From: Streptomyces sp. XY006
GTDB taxonomy: Bacteria > Actinomycetota > Actinomycetes > Streptomycetales > Streptomycetaceae
Length of the DNA: 64,000 nt
Reading direction: 5' to 3'
Assembly: GCF_002237655.1 (NCBI RefSeq)
Contig: NZ_NOKT01000016.1
Coordinates: forward strand, 124,001 to 188,000
Of this stretch, positions 25,169 to 33,900 are shown one piece after another. Below the pieces are notes generated by a model that was not told the DNA's origin, searched no databases, and worked only from the letters and a program-made list of their open reading frames with translations. The translations under genes were made by a program, and so were the position numbers. Numbering within the stretch: position 1 is the first letter of the stretch; each line of letters starts with the position of its first letter.

Positions 25169-26035
25169 GTGCCAACTGCCATTGCCGTGACCAGTGCCGA
25201 CATGGCGCTGCCGCCACAGGACGAACGCACCCTGCCCGCCGCCGTGCTCCGGGACCTCGCCGAGCGCCCCCTGGAACAGGCGCTCGCCGACCTCCAGGCC
25301 CTGGTCGAACACCACGGGCACGTGATCGTGGTCTGCTCACCGGCCGCGCCCACCGCACTGCAGCGCCGCCTGCACACCCTGCGCTCCCTCATGGAGACCG
25401 ACCGCGTCGCCCTGTTCCGGCCGGACCTGCCGCCCCTCGGACTGGCCGTGCTGGCCCGTCAGTTGCGCCAGCTGGCCTCCTGCGACATCAGCCCCGGCGT
25501 GCTCGCCTCGGCCGGCCGGCTGCTCGTCCACTACATCCACGCCGGAGCGCTGCTCAACTCCGTCGCCCGGCTCGACCACGTCCCCGTCGGCCTGAAGTCG
25601 CACGCCAAGTCCTGGGTGCCCGGCAGCCAGTTCGGCGTGCTCGCCCACCCCGAGCCGCGGCTGGTGAAGATCACCCCCGAAGCCCTGCTGCCCGGGCCCG
25701 AGTTCGGCACCTGGATGCTGGTCGCCAAGGGGCAGCTGCAGTCCGACTGGGTCAGCGCCACCCTCGCCCCGGCCTGGAACGTGCAGGGCCTGCGCGAGAC
25801 GCGGCTTCCGGCCGAGTCACCGGCCTGGTGGGGCACCGGCAAGCTCATCGAGTTCTGCAGCTACCTGCCCGACCTGTCCGTCCTCTACCAGCTGGTCACC
25901 TCCGTACGGCGCAGCCGCTGCCACTGGTGCGGCATCGACGTCATCGGCGACCGCTGCGTCTTCTGCTCCGCGACGCCTCCCGGCCACGACAGTCCGCCCC
26001 CGAAGCAGCTCGAGAACCGGACGGCCGCCGGGTGA
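25169..26035 (+). CDS. Protein of unknown function with C-terminal CxxC/CxxC motif, first gene of tad operon (288 aa)
   Basis: No named family recognised. Residues about 1–230 are an alpha/beta region with an early LEQALADLQALVEHHGHVIVV segment and HAKSWVPGSQFGVLAHP near 150. The C-terminal segment CHWCGIDVIGDRCVFC (about 252–267) has two CxxC pairs, as in a small zinc ribbon. GTG 25169 follows GGGGAG six bases upstream and is preferred to the earlier in-frame ATG at 25112. It lies 70 bases before cpaB in the same direction, so it may be a Tad-specific accessory or regulator. Confidence 0.7.
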   Translation: MPTAIAVTSADMALPPQDERTLPAAVLRDLAERPLEQALADLQALVEHHGHVIVVCSPAAPTALQRRLHTLRSLMETDRVALFRPDLPPLGLAVLARQLRQLASCDISPGVLASAGRLLVHYIHAGALLNSVARLDHVPVGLKSHAKSWVPGSQFGVLAHPEPRLVKITPEALLPGPEFGTWMLVAKGQLQSDWVSATLAPAWNVQGLRETRLPAESPAWWGTGKLIEFCSYLPDLSVLYQLVTSVRRSRCHWCGIDVIGDRCVFCSATPPGHDSPPPKQLENRTAAG

Positions 26036-26105
26036 GCCCGCGTACCGCCCTCCGGCACCGCTCCCGTCCCGCTCGACCGATATCCCCAACGAGGTTGTAC
26101 GGTTC

Positions 26106-26813
26106 ATGAATTCCCGTCAGCGCCGCGGCGTGATTCTCCTGCTCCTGTCGGTCGTCTGCGCCCTCGGCGCCTTCGCCGGCGTGCTGTCCGTCATCAGCGA
26201 CGTGGAGTCCAAGGTCGGCCCCGAGGTCACCGCCTACCGGCTCAAGTCCGACGTACCGCCCTACACCGCCCTCAGCACGGGCCAGTTCGAGAAGATCGAG
26301 ATGCCCGAGCGGTGGCTGTCGGACAACGCGGTCACCGACCTGCGCGAGATCCAGGGCAAGATCGCCGTCACGACCCTCAAGGCGGGCTCCCTGCTCCAGT
26401 CGGACATGATCGTCCGCCAGCCGGCCCTCCAGCCGGGCCAGCAGGAGGTCGCCATCATGATCGACGCGGCCACCGGCGTGGCGGGCAAGATCACCCCGGG
26501 CGCCGCGGTCAACGTCTACGCCACCTTCGAGGGCGCGCGCGAGGGCGACCCCGACCAGTCGAAGATCATCGTGACCAACGCCAAGGTCCTCGACGTCGGC
26601 GAACTGACCGCGCTCAACCCCGACGAGAGCAACCGCACCCAGCAGCCCACCGACGCCGTCCCGATCACCTTCGCGCTGTCCGCCCTGGACGCCCAGCGCG
26701 TCACCTACGCCGAGTCGTTCGCCAAGCGCGTCCGGCTCGCCCTGGTCGCGCCCGGCAGCGACACCACCGTCCCCGAGCGGGAGCGGACGTACGAACTCGC
26801 GAAGGACAAGTGA
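26106..26813 (+). CDS. cpaB: Tad pilus assembly protein CpaB/RcpC-like (235 aa)
   Basis: An N-terminal membrane anchor (about residues 8–30) is followed by a SAF domain (about 42–105, YRLKSDVPPYTALSTGQFEKIEMPERW) and an RcpC/CpaB-type beta-rich domain. In other bacteria this protein works at the outer part of the Tad apparatus; in actinobacteria it is thought to sit in the membrane and envelope. It starts 70 bases after the CxxC gene and ends 6 bases before tadZ. Length matches actinobacterial CpaB, which lacks the longer proteobacterial C-terminus. Confidence 0.85.
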   Translation: MNSRQRRGVILLLLSVVCALGAFAGVLSVISDVESKVGPEVTAYRLKSDVPPYTALSTGQFEKIEMPERWLSDNAVTDLREIQGKIAVTTLKAGSLLQSDMIVRQPALQPGQQEVAIMIDAATGVAGKITPGAAVNVYATFEGAREGDPDQSKIIVTNAKVLDVGELTALNPDESNRTQQPTDAVPITFALSALDAQRVTYAESFAKRVRLALVAPGSDTTVPERERTYELAKDK

Positions 26814-26819
26814 GAGCGC

Positions 26820-28070
26820 ATGCCCACGAGGATCCTCCCGGCCGTCGGTGACGCGGACGCGGTCCGGTCCGTCACGACGCTGCTCAGCCAGCTCCCGGAC
26901 GCCGAACCGGTCGCCCCGGTGGTCGACTCCACCCAGCTCATCGACACCCTCGCCCGCCTGGCCGCCGAATCGGTCGACGAGCTGCCCGAGGTCGTGATCG
27001 TCCACGAGCGGATCGGCCCGGTCCCCGCGCTGGAACTGATCCGCGAAGTGGCCCTGCGCTTCCCGGCCGTCGGCGTCATCCTCGTCACCTCCGACGCGAG
27101 CCCCGGCCTCTTCCAGGCCGCCATGGACTACGGCGCCCGCGGCCTGGTCGCCCTCCCGCTCAGCTACGAGGAACTCGCCAGCCGCGTCCAGGCGGTGGCC
27201 CAGTGGTCCGTCGGCGTACGGCGGCACCTGGGCGCCGGCGGCGACGTCTTCACCGGCGTCGGCGGCACCGTCGTCACGGTCAGCGGCGCCAAGGGCGGGG
27301 TCGGCGCCACCCTCACCGCGATCCAGCTGGCCCTGGCCGCCCAGGCCTCCGGCCGCAGCACCGCCCTGGTCGACATGGACCTCCAGACCGGCGACGTCGC
27401 CTCGTACCTGGACGTCCAGTTCCGCCGGTCCGTGGTCGACCTGGCCGCCATCACCGACATCTCCCCGCGCGTCTTGGCCGACGCCGTCTTCCGCCACGAC
27501 ACCGGCCTCGCCCTGCTGCTCGCCCCCGCGGAGGGCGAACGCGGCGAGGACGTCACCGACCGCGCCGCCCGCCAGATCGTCAGCGCCCTGCGCTCGCGCT
27601 ACGAGGTCGTCGTCATCGACTGCGGCGCCCAGATCGGCGGCGCGGGAGCGGCGGCCGTGGAGATGGCCGACCGGGCCCTGCTGGTCACCACCCCGGACGT
27701 GGTCGCCGTACGGGGGGCCAAGCGGGCGGTGCGGATGTGGGACCGGCTGCAGATCCGCAAGGCCGAGGAGACGACCGTCGTCGTCAACCGGCACTCCCGC
27801 GGCACGGAGATCCAGCCGCCCCTGATCCAGAAGATCACCGGCACGGCCGTCGCGGCCACGGCCGTCCCCGCCAACTTCAAGGAACTGCAGAGCGTCGTGG
27901 ACGCGGGCCGCATCCACGAACTGGAGAACAAGAGCGCGGTGAAGCAGGCCCTGTGGGGCCTGGCGGCCGAACTGGGCCTGGTCAAGGCCCCCGAGGGCGC
28001 CCAGAAGGCGGGCCGGTTCCGGGGCGGCGACCGGGGGTCGGTGAGCCTGCGGCGGAGGAGGGAGGGGTGA
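26820..28070 (+). CDS. tadZ: Tad pilus localisation ATPase TadZ/CpaE (416 aa)
   Basis: A MinD/ParA-superfamily ATPase that positions the Tad machine at the membrane. Residues about 1–130 form a receiver-like domain (VVIVHERIGPVPALELI near 58). The ATPase part has a deviant Walker A SGAKGGVGAT near residue 155 and Walker B-like VVVIDCGAQ near 260. A LVDMDLQTGD segment lies near residue 182. The start is 6 bases after cpaB and the stop overlaps the first in-frame GTG before the TadE-like gene. The domain order is as in CpaE. It ends with an Arg-rich tail. Confidence 0.9.
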   Translation: MPTRILPAVGDADAVRSVTTLLSQLPDAEPVAPVVDSTQLIDTLARLAAESVDELPEVVIVHERIGPVPALELIREVALRFPAVGVILVTSDASPGLFQAAMDYGARGLVALPLSYEELASRVQAVAQWSVGVRRHLGAGGDVFTGVGGTVVTVSGAKGGVGATLTAIQLALAAQASGRSTALVDMDLQTGDVASYLDVQFRRSVVDLAAITDISPRVLADAVFRHDTGLALLLAPAEGERGEDVTDRAARQIVSALRSRYEVVVIDCGAQIGGAGAAAVEMADRALLVTTPDVVAVRGAKRAVRMWDRLQIRKAEETTVVVNRHSRGTEIQPPLIQKITGTAVAATAVPANFKELQSVVDAGRIHELENKSAVKQALWGLAAELGLVKAPEGAQKAGRFRGGDRGSVSLRRRREG

Positions 28071-28072
28071 GG

Positions 28073-28450
28073 ATGCGCGGGAGAGAGCGGGACCGGGGCC
28101 AGGTGACCATCGAGTTCCTCGGCATGACGCCGACGATCCTCGTGACGCTGATCGCCCTGTGGCAGGTCGTCCTCGTCGGATACACCTTCGTCCTCGCGGG
28201 CAACGCCGCGGACGAGGCGGTGCGGGCGGGCACGGCGGTGGGGCCGGGCGCACGGCAGGGCGCGTGCCAGGAGGCCGGCCTGAAGCACCTGTCGGAGGCG
28301 TGGCGCTCCGGCGCCACGGTGACCTGCGGGGGCTCCGGCTATGTGACGGCGGACGTACGCCTGGAGGTCCCGATCCTCTTCCCGGGCACGCTGTCCTTCC
28401 CGTACGCCGTCAAGGGCCACGCCGGAGCGGTCGAGGAGGAGACGGACTGA
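28073..28450 (+). CDS. TadE-like pseudopilin (125 aa)
   Basis: Starts with a short basic leader then RDRG|QVTIEFLG, a prepilin-type site with Gly9, Glu at +5 (Glu14) and Phe at +6, followed by a hydrophobic segment (about 17–42). A small exported domain with two Cys residues follows. Such TadE proteins are minor pseudopilins of Tad systems. ATG 28073 is chosen for its GGAGGG site; GTG 28067, which overlaps the tadZ stop, is also possible. The next TadE-like gene follows after one base. Confidence 0.8.
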   Translation: MRGRERDRGQVTIEFLGMTPTILVTLIALWQVVLVGYTFVLAGNAADEAVRAGTAVGPGARQGACQEAGLKHLSEAWRSGATVTCGGSGYVTADVRLEVPILFPGTLSFPYAVKGHAGAVEEETD

Positions 28451-28451
28451 C

Positions 28452-28934
28452 ATGGCACGCATCCGCAAGGGCGACGGCGGCGACGGCCGGGCGGCCGGAG
28501 CCACGGCGGCGCGGCCGACAGGCCGGACGGGCAGGGTACGGGTCGGTACGGCAGGGATCGGCACGGCCCGGGTCGGTACGGCCCGGATGCGCAAGGTCTG
28601 GGACCGCGGGCAGGTCGCCATCGAGTACATCGGTTTCCTGCCGATCCTGCTGCTCGTCGCGCTGGCGGCCGTGCAGCTCGGCCTGATCGCCTACACCGCC
28701 CAGCAGGCCGGCACGGCGGCCCGGGCCGGGGCGCGCAGCGCGTCACTGGCCGGCCCGCACGAGGCGGACTGCCGGGCCGCGGTGAGCAGCTGGCTGGCGG
28801 ACGGCACCAGTTGCCCGGCGTCGATCGGCGGGGACGAGGTGACGGTCACGGCCAGCGTGCAGATCCCGTCCCTCGTGCCGGGCTGGGACTTCGGCCCCGC
28901 CGTCAAGACCGCCACGATGCCGCGCGACCACTGA
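28452..28934 (+). CDS. TadE-like pseudopilin with tandem-repeat leader (160 aa)
   Basis: A second pseudopilin: WDRG|QVAIEYIG puts the cleavage Gly at residue 53 and Glu at 58, then a hydrophobic segment (about 60–84). The leader is unusually long (53 residues), basic and contains three 5-residue repeats, VGTAG-IGTAR-VGTAR. An internal start at Met46 (RKVWDRG) would give a normal short leader, so the real start may lie there. The exported domain has paired Cys residues. It lies one base after the first tadE-like gene. Confidence 0.78.
   Translation: MARIRKGDGGDGRAAGATAARPTGRTGRVRVGTAGIGTARVGTARMRKVWDRGQVAIEYIGFLPILLLVALAAVQLGLIAYTAQQAGTAARAGARSASLAGPHEADCRAAVSSWLADGTSCPASIGGDEVTVTASVQIPSLVPGWDFGPAVKTATMPRDH
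28542..28586 (+). repeat. Three 15-base tandem repeats in the TadE-like leader
   Basis: GTCGGTACGGCAGGG, ATCGGCACGGCCCGG and GTCGGTACGGCCCGG stand in a row in frame (VGTAG/IGTAR/VGTAR). A likely slippage product; copy number may vary. Confidence 0.6.
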
Positions 28935-28959
28935 GCAACGAGCGAGGAGCACCGGACTC

Positions 28960-30297
28960 ATGAGCCTGCGAGCACGCATCAACACCCCCGAGGAGAACGG
29001 CAACCGGGGTGAGGACGGCCACATGGTCGCCTCCTACCGGGCCAAGCTCCTGGAGGAGATCGACCTCGCGGAGATGAGTTCGCTGGCCGCCGCCGAGCGC
29101 AGGGCCCGGCTGGAGCGCGTGCTCGGGCACATCATCAGCCGCGAGGGTCCGGTCCTGTCGACCGTGGAGCGCTCGCAGCTGATCCGCCGGGTCGTCGACG
29201 AGGCCCTCGGCCTGGGCATCCTCGAACCGCTCCTGGAGGACGCCTCCATCACCGAGATCATGGTCAACGGCCCGGACGCGATCTTCGTCGAGCGCGGCGG
29301 CCGCGTGGAGCAACTGCCCCTGCGCTTCGCCTCCAACGACCAGCTCATGCAGACGATCGAGCGGATCGTCTCCACGGTCAACCGCCGCGTCGACGAGTCG
29401 AACCCCATGGTCGACGCCCGGCTGCCCTCCGGCGAGCGCGTCAACGTCATCATCCCGCCGCTGTCCCTCACCGGCGCGACCCTCACCATCCGCCGCTTCC
29501 CGCGCTCCTTCACGCTGCAGGAACTGATCGGCCTCGGCTCCCTCGACGAGTCGATGCTGTACCTGCTGGCGGGCCTGGTGCAGGCGAAGTTCAACATCAT
29601 CGTCTCGGGCGCGACGGGCACCGGCAAGACGACCCTCCTCAACGCCCTGTCCGGCCTCATCCCCGAGGGCGAACGCATCATCACCATCGAGGACTCGGCC
29701 GAACTCCAGCTCCAGCAGCCGCACGTGATCCGCCTGGAGTCGCGCCCGCCGAACGTCGAGGGCAAGGGCCAGGTCACCATCCGCGACCTGGTGCGCAACT
29801 CCCTGCGCATGCGCCCTGACCGCATCGTCGTCGGTGAGGTCCGCGGCGGCGAGTCCCTCGACATGCTCCAGGCGATGTCGACGGGCCACGACGGCTCGCT
29901 GGCGACCGTCCACGCCAACAGCGCGGAGGACGCGCTGATGCGGCTGCAGACCCTCGCGTCCATGTCGGACGTGGAGATCCCCTTCGTCGCCCTGCACGAC
30001 CAGATCAACAGCGCGGTGGACGTCATCGTGCAGCTGACCCGGTTCGCGGACGGCGCGCGCCGCATCACCGAGATCGCGCTGATGGACAGTCACGGCAGCG
30101 ACCCGTACCGGCTGGTGACGGTGGCCCGTTTCCACGCGCAGCCGATGGCCGCCGACGGCCGTATCCACGGCACGTTCGAGTACTACCCGCTGCCACGCCG
30201 CACCGCCGACCGCCTCTACATGGCGAGCCAGCCCATCCCGCAGGCCTTCGGCATCGCCCGGACCGCGGACCAGCTAGCCACCCGAGAAGCCAGGTAG
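28960..30297 (+). CDS. tadA: Tad secretion ATPase TadA/CpaF (445 aa)
   Basis: The hexameric motor ATPase of the Tad pilus. The N-terminal helical domain is followed by the Walker A GATGTGKTT (about residues 218–226), the Asp box and Walker B region MRPDRIVVGEVRG near residue 288, and the His box TGHDGSLATVHAN near 308. These place it firmly in the secretion NTPase family, CpaF branch. It follows the TadE-like genes by 25 bases and precedes tadB by 9. Confidence 0.95.
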   Translation: MSLRARINTPEENGNRGEDGHMVASYRAKLLEEIDLAEMSSLAAAERRARLERVLGHIISREGPVLSTVERSQLIRRVVDEALGLGILEPLLEDASITEIMVNGPDAIFVERGGRVEQLPLRFASNDQLMQTIERIVSTVNRRVDESNPMVDARLPSGERVNVIIPPLSLTGATLTIRRFPRSFTLQELIGLGSLDESMLYLLAGLVQAKFNIIVSGATGTGKTTLLNALSGLIPEGERIITIEDSAELQLQQPHVIRLESRPPNVEGKGQVTIRDLVRNSLRMRPDRIVVGEVRGGESLDMLQAMSTGHDGSLATVHANSAEDALMRLQTLASMSDVEIPFVALHDQINSAVDVIVQLTRFADGARRITEIALMDSHGSDPYRLVTVARFHAQPMAADGRIHGTFEYYPLPRRTADRLYMASQPIPQAFGIARTADQLATREAR

Positions 30298-30306
30298 GAC
30301 CGACCG

Positions 30307-31251
30307 ATGGAACTGCACCAGCTCATCACGCTCACCACCGGCATCACCCTGCTGACCTGCGTCCTCGCGGTCATCGGCCTGCACTCCTACGCCATGGGCA
30401 AGGCCCAGCGCCAGGCGCTCGTCGACCGGCTGTCCGCGACCGGCCAGATCCCGGTCGCCGGCCGCCGCCGCCACTTCCGCGGCATCGACCGCCGCCTGCG
30501 GCGCACCCGGCTCGGCAGGAAACTGGAACTCCGCCTGGCGGCGACGGGCCTGGACATCACGCCGGGTGAGTTCTTCGTCTACATGCTGGCGACGGTGGCG
30601 GGCCTGTGGCTGATCGGCCAGGCGGCCCTGGCCCCGTTCTTCGGACCGCTGGCGGGATTGCTGGGCGTGTGGGTGGCGATCCAGTTCCTCAACTGGCAAC
30701 GCCAGAAGCGCATCGAGAAATTCATCAACCAGCTCCCGGAAATGTCCCGCATCCTCGCCAACGCGACCCAGGCGGGGCTGGCCTTGCGCACGGCGATCGG
30801 GATGGCGGCCGAGGAGATGGAGGCACCCGCGGGCGAGGAACTCGGCAAGGTCTCCGCCCAGCTGGCCGTCGGCGCGTCGATGGACGAGGCGCTCGGCGAA
30901 CTGGCGGACCGCCTCCCCTCCCGCGAACTCGTCGTCCTCGTGACCACCCTGGTGCTGTCGAACCGGGCCGGCGGCCAGGTGGTCAGCGCCCTGCGCAACC
31001 TGACCGAGACCCTGGAGGAGCGCAAGGAGACCCGGCGTGAGGTCCGCACCCAGCTCTCCCAGGTCAACATGACGTCGTACGCGGTCCCGGTCCTGGGCGT
31101 CGGTTCGCTCTTCCTCATGGACGGCGTGAAGGACGGCGCCCTGGAACGCATGACCGGCTCCCCCTTCGGCCAGGCGGCGGTCATCATCGCCTTCTCGCTC
31201 TACGCCGTCGGCTTCGTCCTCATCCGCCGCCTGTCCCGCATCGACATCTGA
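30307..31251 (+). CDS. tadB: Tad inner-membrane platform protein TadB (314 aa)
   Basis: A GspF/TadB-type polytopic protein that couples the TadA motor to pilin insertion. Hydrophobic segments at about 5–25, 92–130, 245–270 and 285–305 bracket the cytoplasmic T2SSF domain (FINQLPEMSRILANATQAGLALRTAI near 138). It ends 18 bases before tadC. Start ATG 30307 follows TAGGAC, 9 bases after the tadA stop. The neighbour order TadA–TadB–TadC is standard. Confidence 0.92.
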   Translation: MELHQLITLTTGITLLTCVLAVIGLHSYAMGKAQRQALVDRLSATGQIPVAGRRRHFRGIDRRLRRTRLGRKLELRLAATGLDITPGEFFVYMLATVAGLWLIGQAALAPFFGPLAGLLGVWVAIQFLNWQRQKRIEKFINQLPEMSRILANATQAGLALRTAIGMAAEEMEAPAGEELGKVSAQLAVGASMDEALGELADRLPSRELVVLVTTLVLSNRAGGQVVSALRNLTETLEERKETRREVRTQLSQVNMTSYAVPVLGVGSLFLMDGVKDGALERMTGSPFGQAAVIIAFSLYAVGFVLIRRLSRIDI

Positions 31252-31269
31252 GAAGCCCGGAGGCACACC

Positions 31270-32157
31270 ATGGGACTGCTTCTCGCCCTGCTGATGGGCA
31301 TCGGCGTCTGGGGCGTCTTCGCCGGCATCCGCATGTACCGCGCCGAGGCGAAACTCCCCGGCGACCTCGCCCTCGCCCTGGAGGTCGGCTCCACGCGCAC
31401 CGGCGCGGTCGACTCGCTCGTCGACCGCATGGGCATGCGCTACGCGCCCGCCGTACTGCGGCTGATGGGCCCCAAGCAGGTGGCCAAGTACCGCCGCAAG
31501 ATCGACCTCGCGGGCAATCCGGGGGGTCTGACGATCGACCGCTACGCCGCGCGGCGCGCGGTCTACGGCGCCCTGGGCGGAGTCGGCTTCCTGGTCTTCC
31601 TCATGCGCGGACAGCTGTTCGTGGCCCTGCTCCTGCTGGCCTTCGGGGCGTTCTGGACGGAGGTCGGCATCTGGTCGGCCATCCGCATCCGCAAGGACGT
31701 CATCGAACGGACCCTGCCGGACTTCCTGGACGTCCTCGCGGTCGTGGTCAGCGCCGGCCTCGGTTTCCGCCAGGCCCTGGACCGGGTGGCGTCCAAGTAC
31801 GAGGGCCCCTGGGCCGACGAACTGCGCATCACCCTGCGCCAGATGGACCTCGGCATGAGCCGCCGCGACGCCTTCGCGGAACTGCGCCGCCGCAACGACT
31901 CCGAGCAGGTCGCCATGTTCGTGACGGCGCTGCAGCAGGGCGAGGAACTGGGCGCCCCGATCGTCGACACGCTGGTGTCCCTCGCCAAGGACATGCGGCG
32001 CACGGACGCCCAGAACGCGAGGCGGAAGGCGGCCCGGGCGGTCCCCAAGGCCACCATGATGATCACGACCTTCATGGTCCCGGCCACGATGCTCCTCCTC
32101 GGCGCCGGCCTGATCCTCGGCTCGGGCACGGACTTCGGCTCGGTGACGGGGAAGTAG
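31270..32157 (+). CDS. tadC: Tad inner-membrane platform protein TadC (295 aa)
   Basis: The second T2SSF-type platform protein. Membrane segments lie at about 1–20, 92–130 and 265–288. The cytoplasmic domain contains TLPDFLDVLAVVVSAGLGFRQALDRV near 152 and EELGAPIVDTLVSLAKDMRR near 225, typical of TadC. CGGAGG stands before ATG 31270. It is followed after 13 bases by a histidine kinase gene, which places the two-component system inside the Tad operon. Confidence 0.92.
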   Translation: MGLLLALLMGIGVWGVFAGIRMYRAEAKLPGDLALALEVGSTRTGAVDSLVDRMGMRYAPAVLRLMGPKQVAKYRRKIDLAGNPGGLTIDRYAARRAVYGALGGVGFLVFLMRGQLFVALLLLAFGAFWTEVGIWSAIRIRKDVIERTLPDFLDVLAVVVSAGLGFRQALDRVASKYEGPWADELRITLRQMDLGMSRRDAFAELRRRNDSEQVAMFVTALQQGEELGAPIVDTLVSLAKDMRRTDAQNARRKAARAVPKATMMITTFMVPATMLLLGAGLILGSGTDFGSVTGK

Positions 32158-32170
32158 GGGGGGCGCCACG

Positions 32171-33874
32171 ATGCCGATGACAGGGGAACGCAGCGGACTG
32201 CTGGGCCGTCGCCGCCGTGCGGACCGGACCCCGGAGATCACGACGCCCCCGGCGGGCACGGTCCTCCCCGTCCATGTCCGCACGGGCGCGCCGGACGTCC
32301 CGGTCACGTCCGTGACCCCCGCGCTGCCTCCGGGGTGGGAGCCGGAGGGCGGCGGCCTCGGGGGCGAGCCGACGCTGCGGATCAAGGGCGGCGGGCGCCG
32401 GGCCCCCCGGGTGACGCCGGTGGCGGCTCCGGCGCAGGGGCGGGACGGAGACGCGCCCGCGCCTGCGCAGGGACCGGAAGCACGGGCGAACGGCCGTCCG
32501 GCCGTAGACGGCACCGCACCCCCACAGGAGCCGCCACTCCCCTTCGACGGCGAGAGCCGCACGCCGGACACGACCGCCCACCCTCTCCCAAAGGAGGGCG
32601 GCGACGGCACCCCGCCCACCGGCGACGGCACCCCGCCCACCCATCCCGCCCTGGACATCCAGGTCAACGCCCTCCAGGCCATGTGCCGCCAGGTGTTCGG
32701 CTTCCGCCTGGCCATGATCGCCCTGGCGACACCCACCGCGCTCGTGAACGCCAACGAGGGCCTTCCCACCCGCCTGGTCGGCGCGGCCGTGGTCGTCACC
32801 TTCATGACCTCCTACGTCCTCTTCCGGGACTGGGAACGCTTCGGCCGCCTCCTCCTCCGCCACCCCGTCCTCCTCGCCGCCGACACCCTCTTCGGCGCCC
32901 TGCTCCTCATCGCCGCGGGCCCCGACAGCACCCTCGCCTACGTCAGCGTGTGCACCCCCCTGCTCGCCGGCCTCGTCTACGGCTGGCGGGGCGCCGCCGT
33001 CTTCGCCTCCCTCCAGGCCCTGCTGCTCCTCCTCATCCACGCGGCCCAGGAGGACCCGGCCCCCGGCATCGCCGAGTCGACCCTCCTGCCCGGCCTCTGC
33101 GTCATCGCCGGCGCCGTCGGCTCCAGCCTGCGCAACCTGATGCTCCGCTTCGGCGCGGCCACCCAGGCCCTCACCACCGTCCAGGCCCGCCTCGCCGTCA
33201 CGGAGGCGGTCAGTGCCGAACGCGCCCGCCTGGCCCGGGAGATGCACGACTCGGTCGCCAAGACGCTGCACGGCGTGGCCCTGGCCGCCGACGGTCTGAC
33301 CGGCACGGCCGGCGCCGAGCGCATGGACCCGGCCCTGATCCGGCAACAGGCCGCCCTGGTCGCCCGATCGGCCCGGCGCGCCGCCGCCGAATCACGCGAA
33401 CTCCTGGCCGACCTGCGCCGCGAGTCGGACCCCGACCAGGGCACCGACGTCCTGGTCGAACTGGCGGCCCGAACCCGCGACTTCAGCGCCCGCACGGGTC
33501 TGCCCGCCGTCTACCACCCCACCGGCGATCACGCTGTACCGCCCGTCCCGCCCGCGGTGGCCCGACAGTTGCTCACCATCGCCTCGGAAGCCATGGAGAA
33601 CGCCCACCGCCACGCCGAACCGACCCGCGTGGACGTCCGCGCGGGCGTCCACGGCGGCCTGCTCCGCATCAGCGTCCACGACGACGGCCGCGGCCTGCCC
33701 CCCGGCACCACCCTCGAACAACTGCGCCGAGCGGGCCACTTCGGCCTCGTCGGCATGGTGGAACGCGCCGCCTCGGTGGGCGCCCGCATCCGTATCGGCC
33801 GCGGCAGCCATCCCCAGGGGACGGAGGTCCGCCTGGAACTTCCTCTGGCAGCCCTGACGACACCCACCGCCTGA
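32171..33874 (+). CDS. NarL-type sensor histidine kinase in the tad operon (567 aa)
   Basis: A membrane sensor kinase. It has a long Pro/Gly-rich cytoplasmic N-terminus (about 1–160) and about five or six hydrophobic segments (about 175–320) with short loops, so it may sense a membrane signal. The HisKA_3 dimerisation domain has the phospho-acceptor His359 in REMHDSV. The GHKL ATPase follows, with N-box EAMENAHRHAEP near 475 and G-box DDGRGLPPGT near 503. ATG 32171 or 32177 are both possible. The response regulator gene follows after 26 bases. Its place between tadC and the pilin gene suggests that it controls pilin expression. Confidence 0.88.
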   Translation: MPMTGERSGLLGRRRRADRTPEITTPPAGTVLPVHVRTGAPDVPVTSVTPALPPGWEPEGGGLGGEPTLRIKGGGRRAPRVTPVAAPAQGRDGDAPAPAQGPEARANGRPAVDGTAPPQEPPLPFDGESRTPDTTAHPLPKEGGDGTPPTGDGTPPTHPALDIQVNALQAMCRQVFGFRLAMIALATPTALVNANEGLPTRLVGAAVVVTFMTSYVLFRDWERFGRLLLRHPVLLAADTLFGALLLIAAGPDSTLAYVSVCTPLLAGLVYGWRGAAVFASLQALLLLLIHAAQEDPAPGIAESTLLPGLCVIAGAVGSSLRNLMLRFGAATQALTTVQARLAVTEAVSAERARLAREMHDSVAKTLHGVALAADGLTGTAGAERMDPALIRQQAALVARSARRAAAESRELLADLRRESDPDQGTDVLVELAARTRDFSARTGLPAVYHPTGDHAVPPVPPAVARQLLTIASEAMENAHRHAEPTRVDVRAGVHGGLLRISVHDDGRGLPPGTTLEQLRRAGHFGLVGMVERAASVGARIRIGRGSHPQGTEVRLELPLAALTTPTA

Positions 33875-33900
33875 CCCCCACGACCCGAGAGGAGGCCCCG

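Noticed and set aside
25169..32157. Competence/type IVa pilus or type II secretion system
   Set aside because: CpaB, TadZ, paired TadB/TadC and the Flp-type prepilin sites are specific to Tad systems. No PilQ-, PilT- or ComGC-like gene is present.
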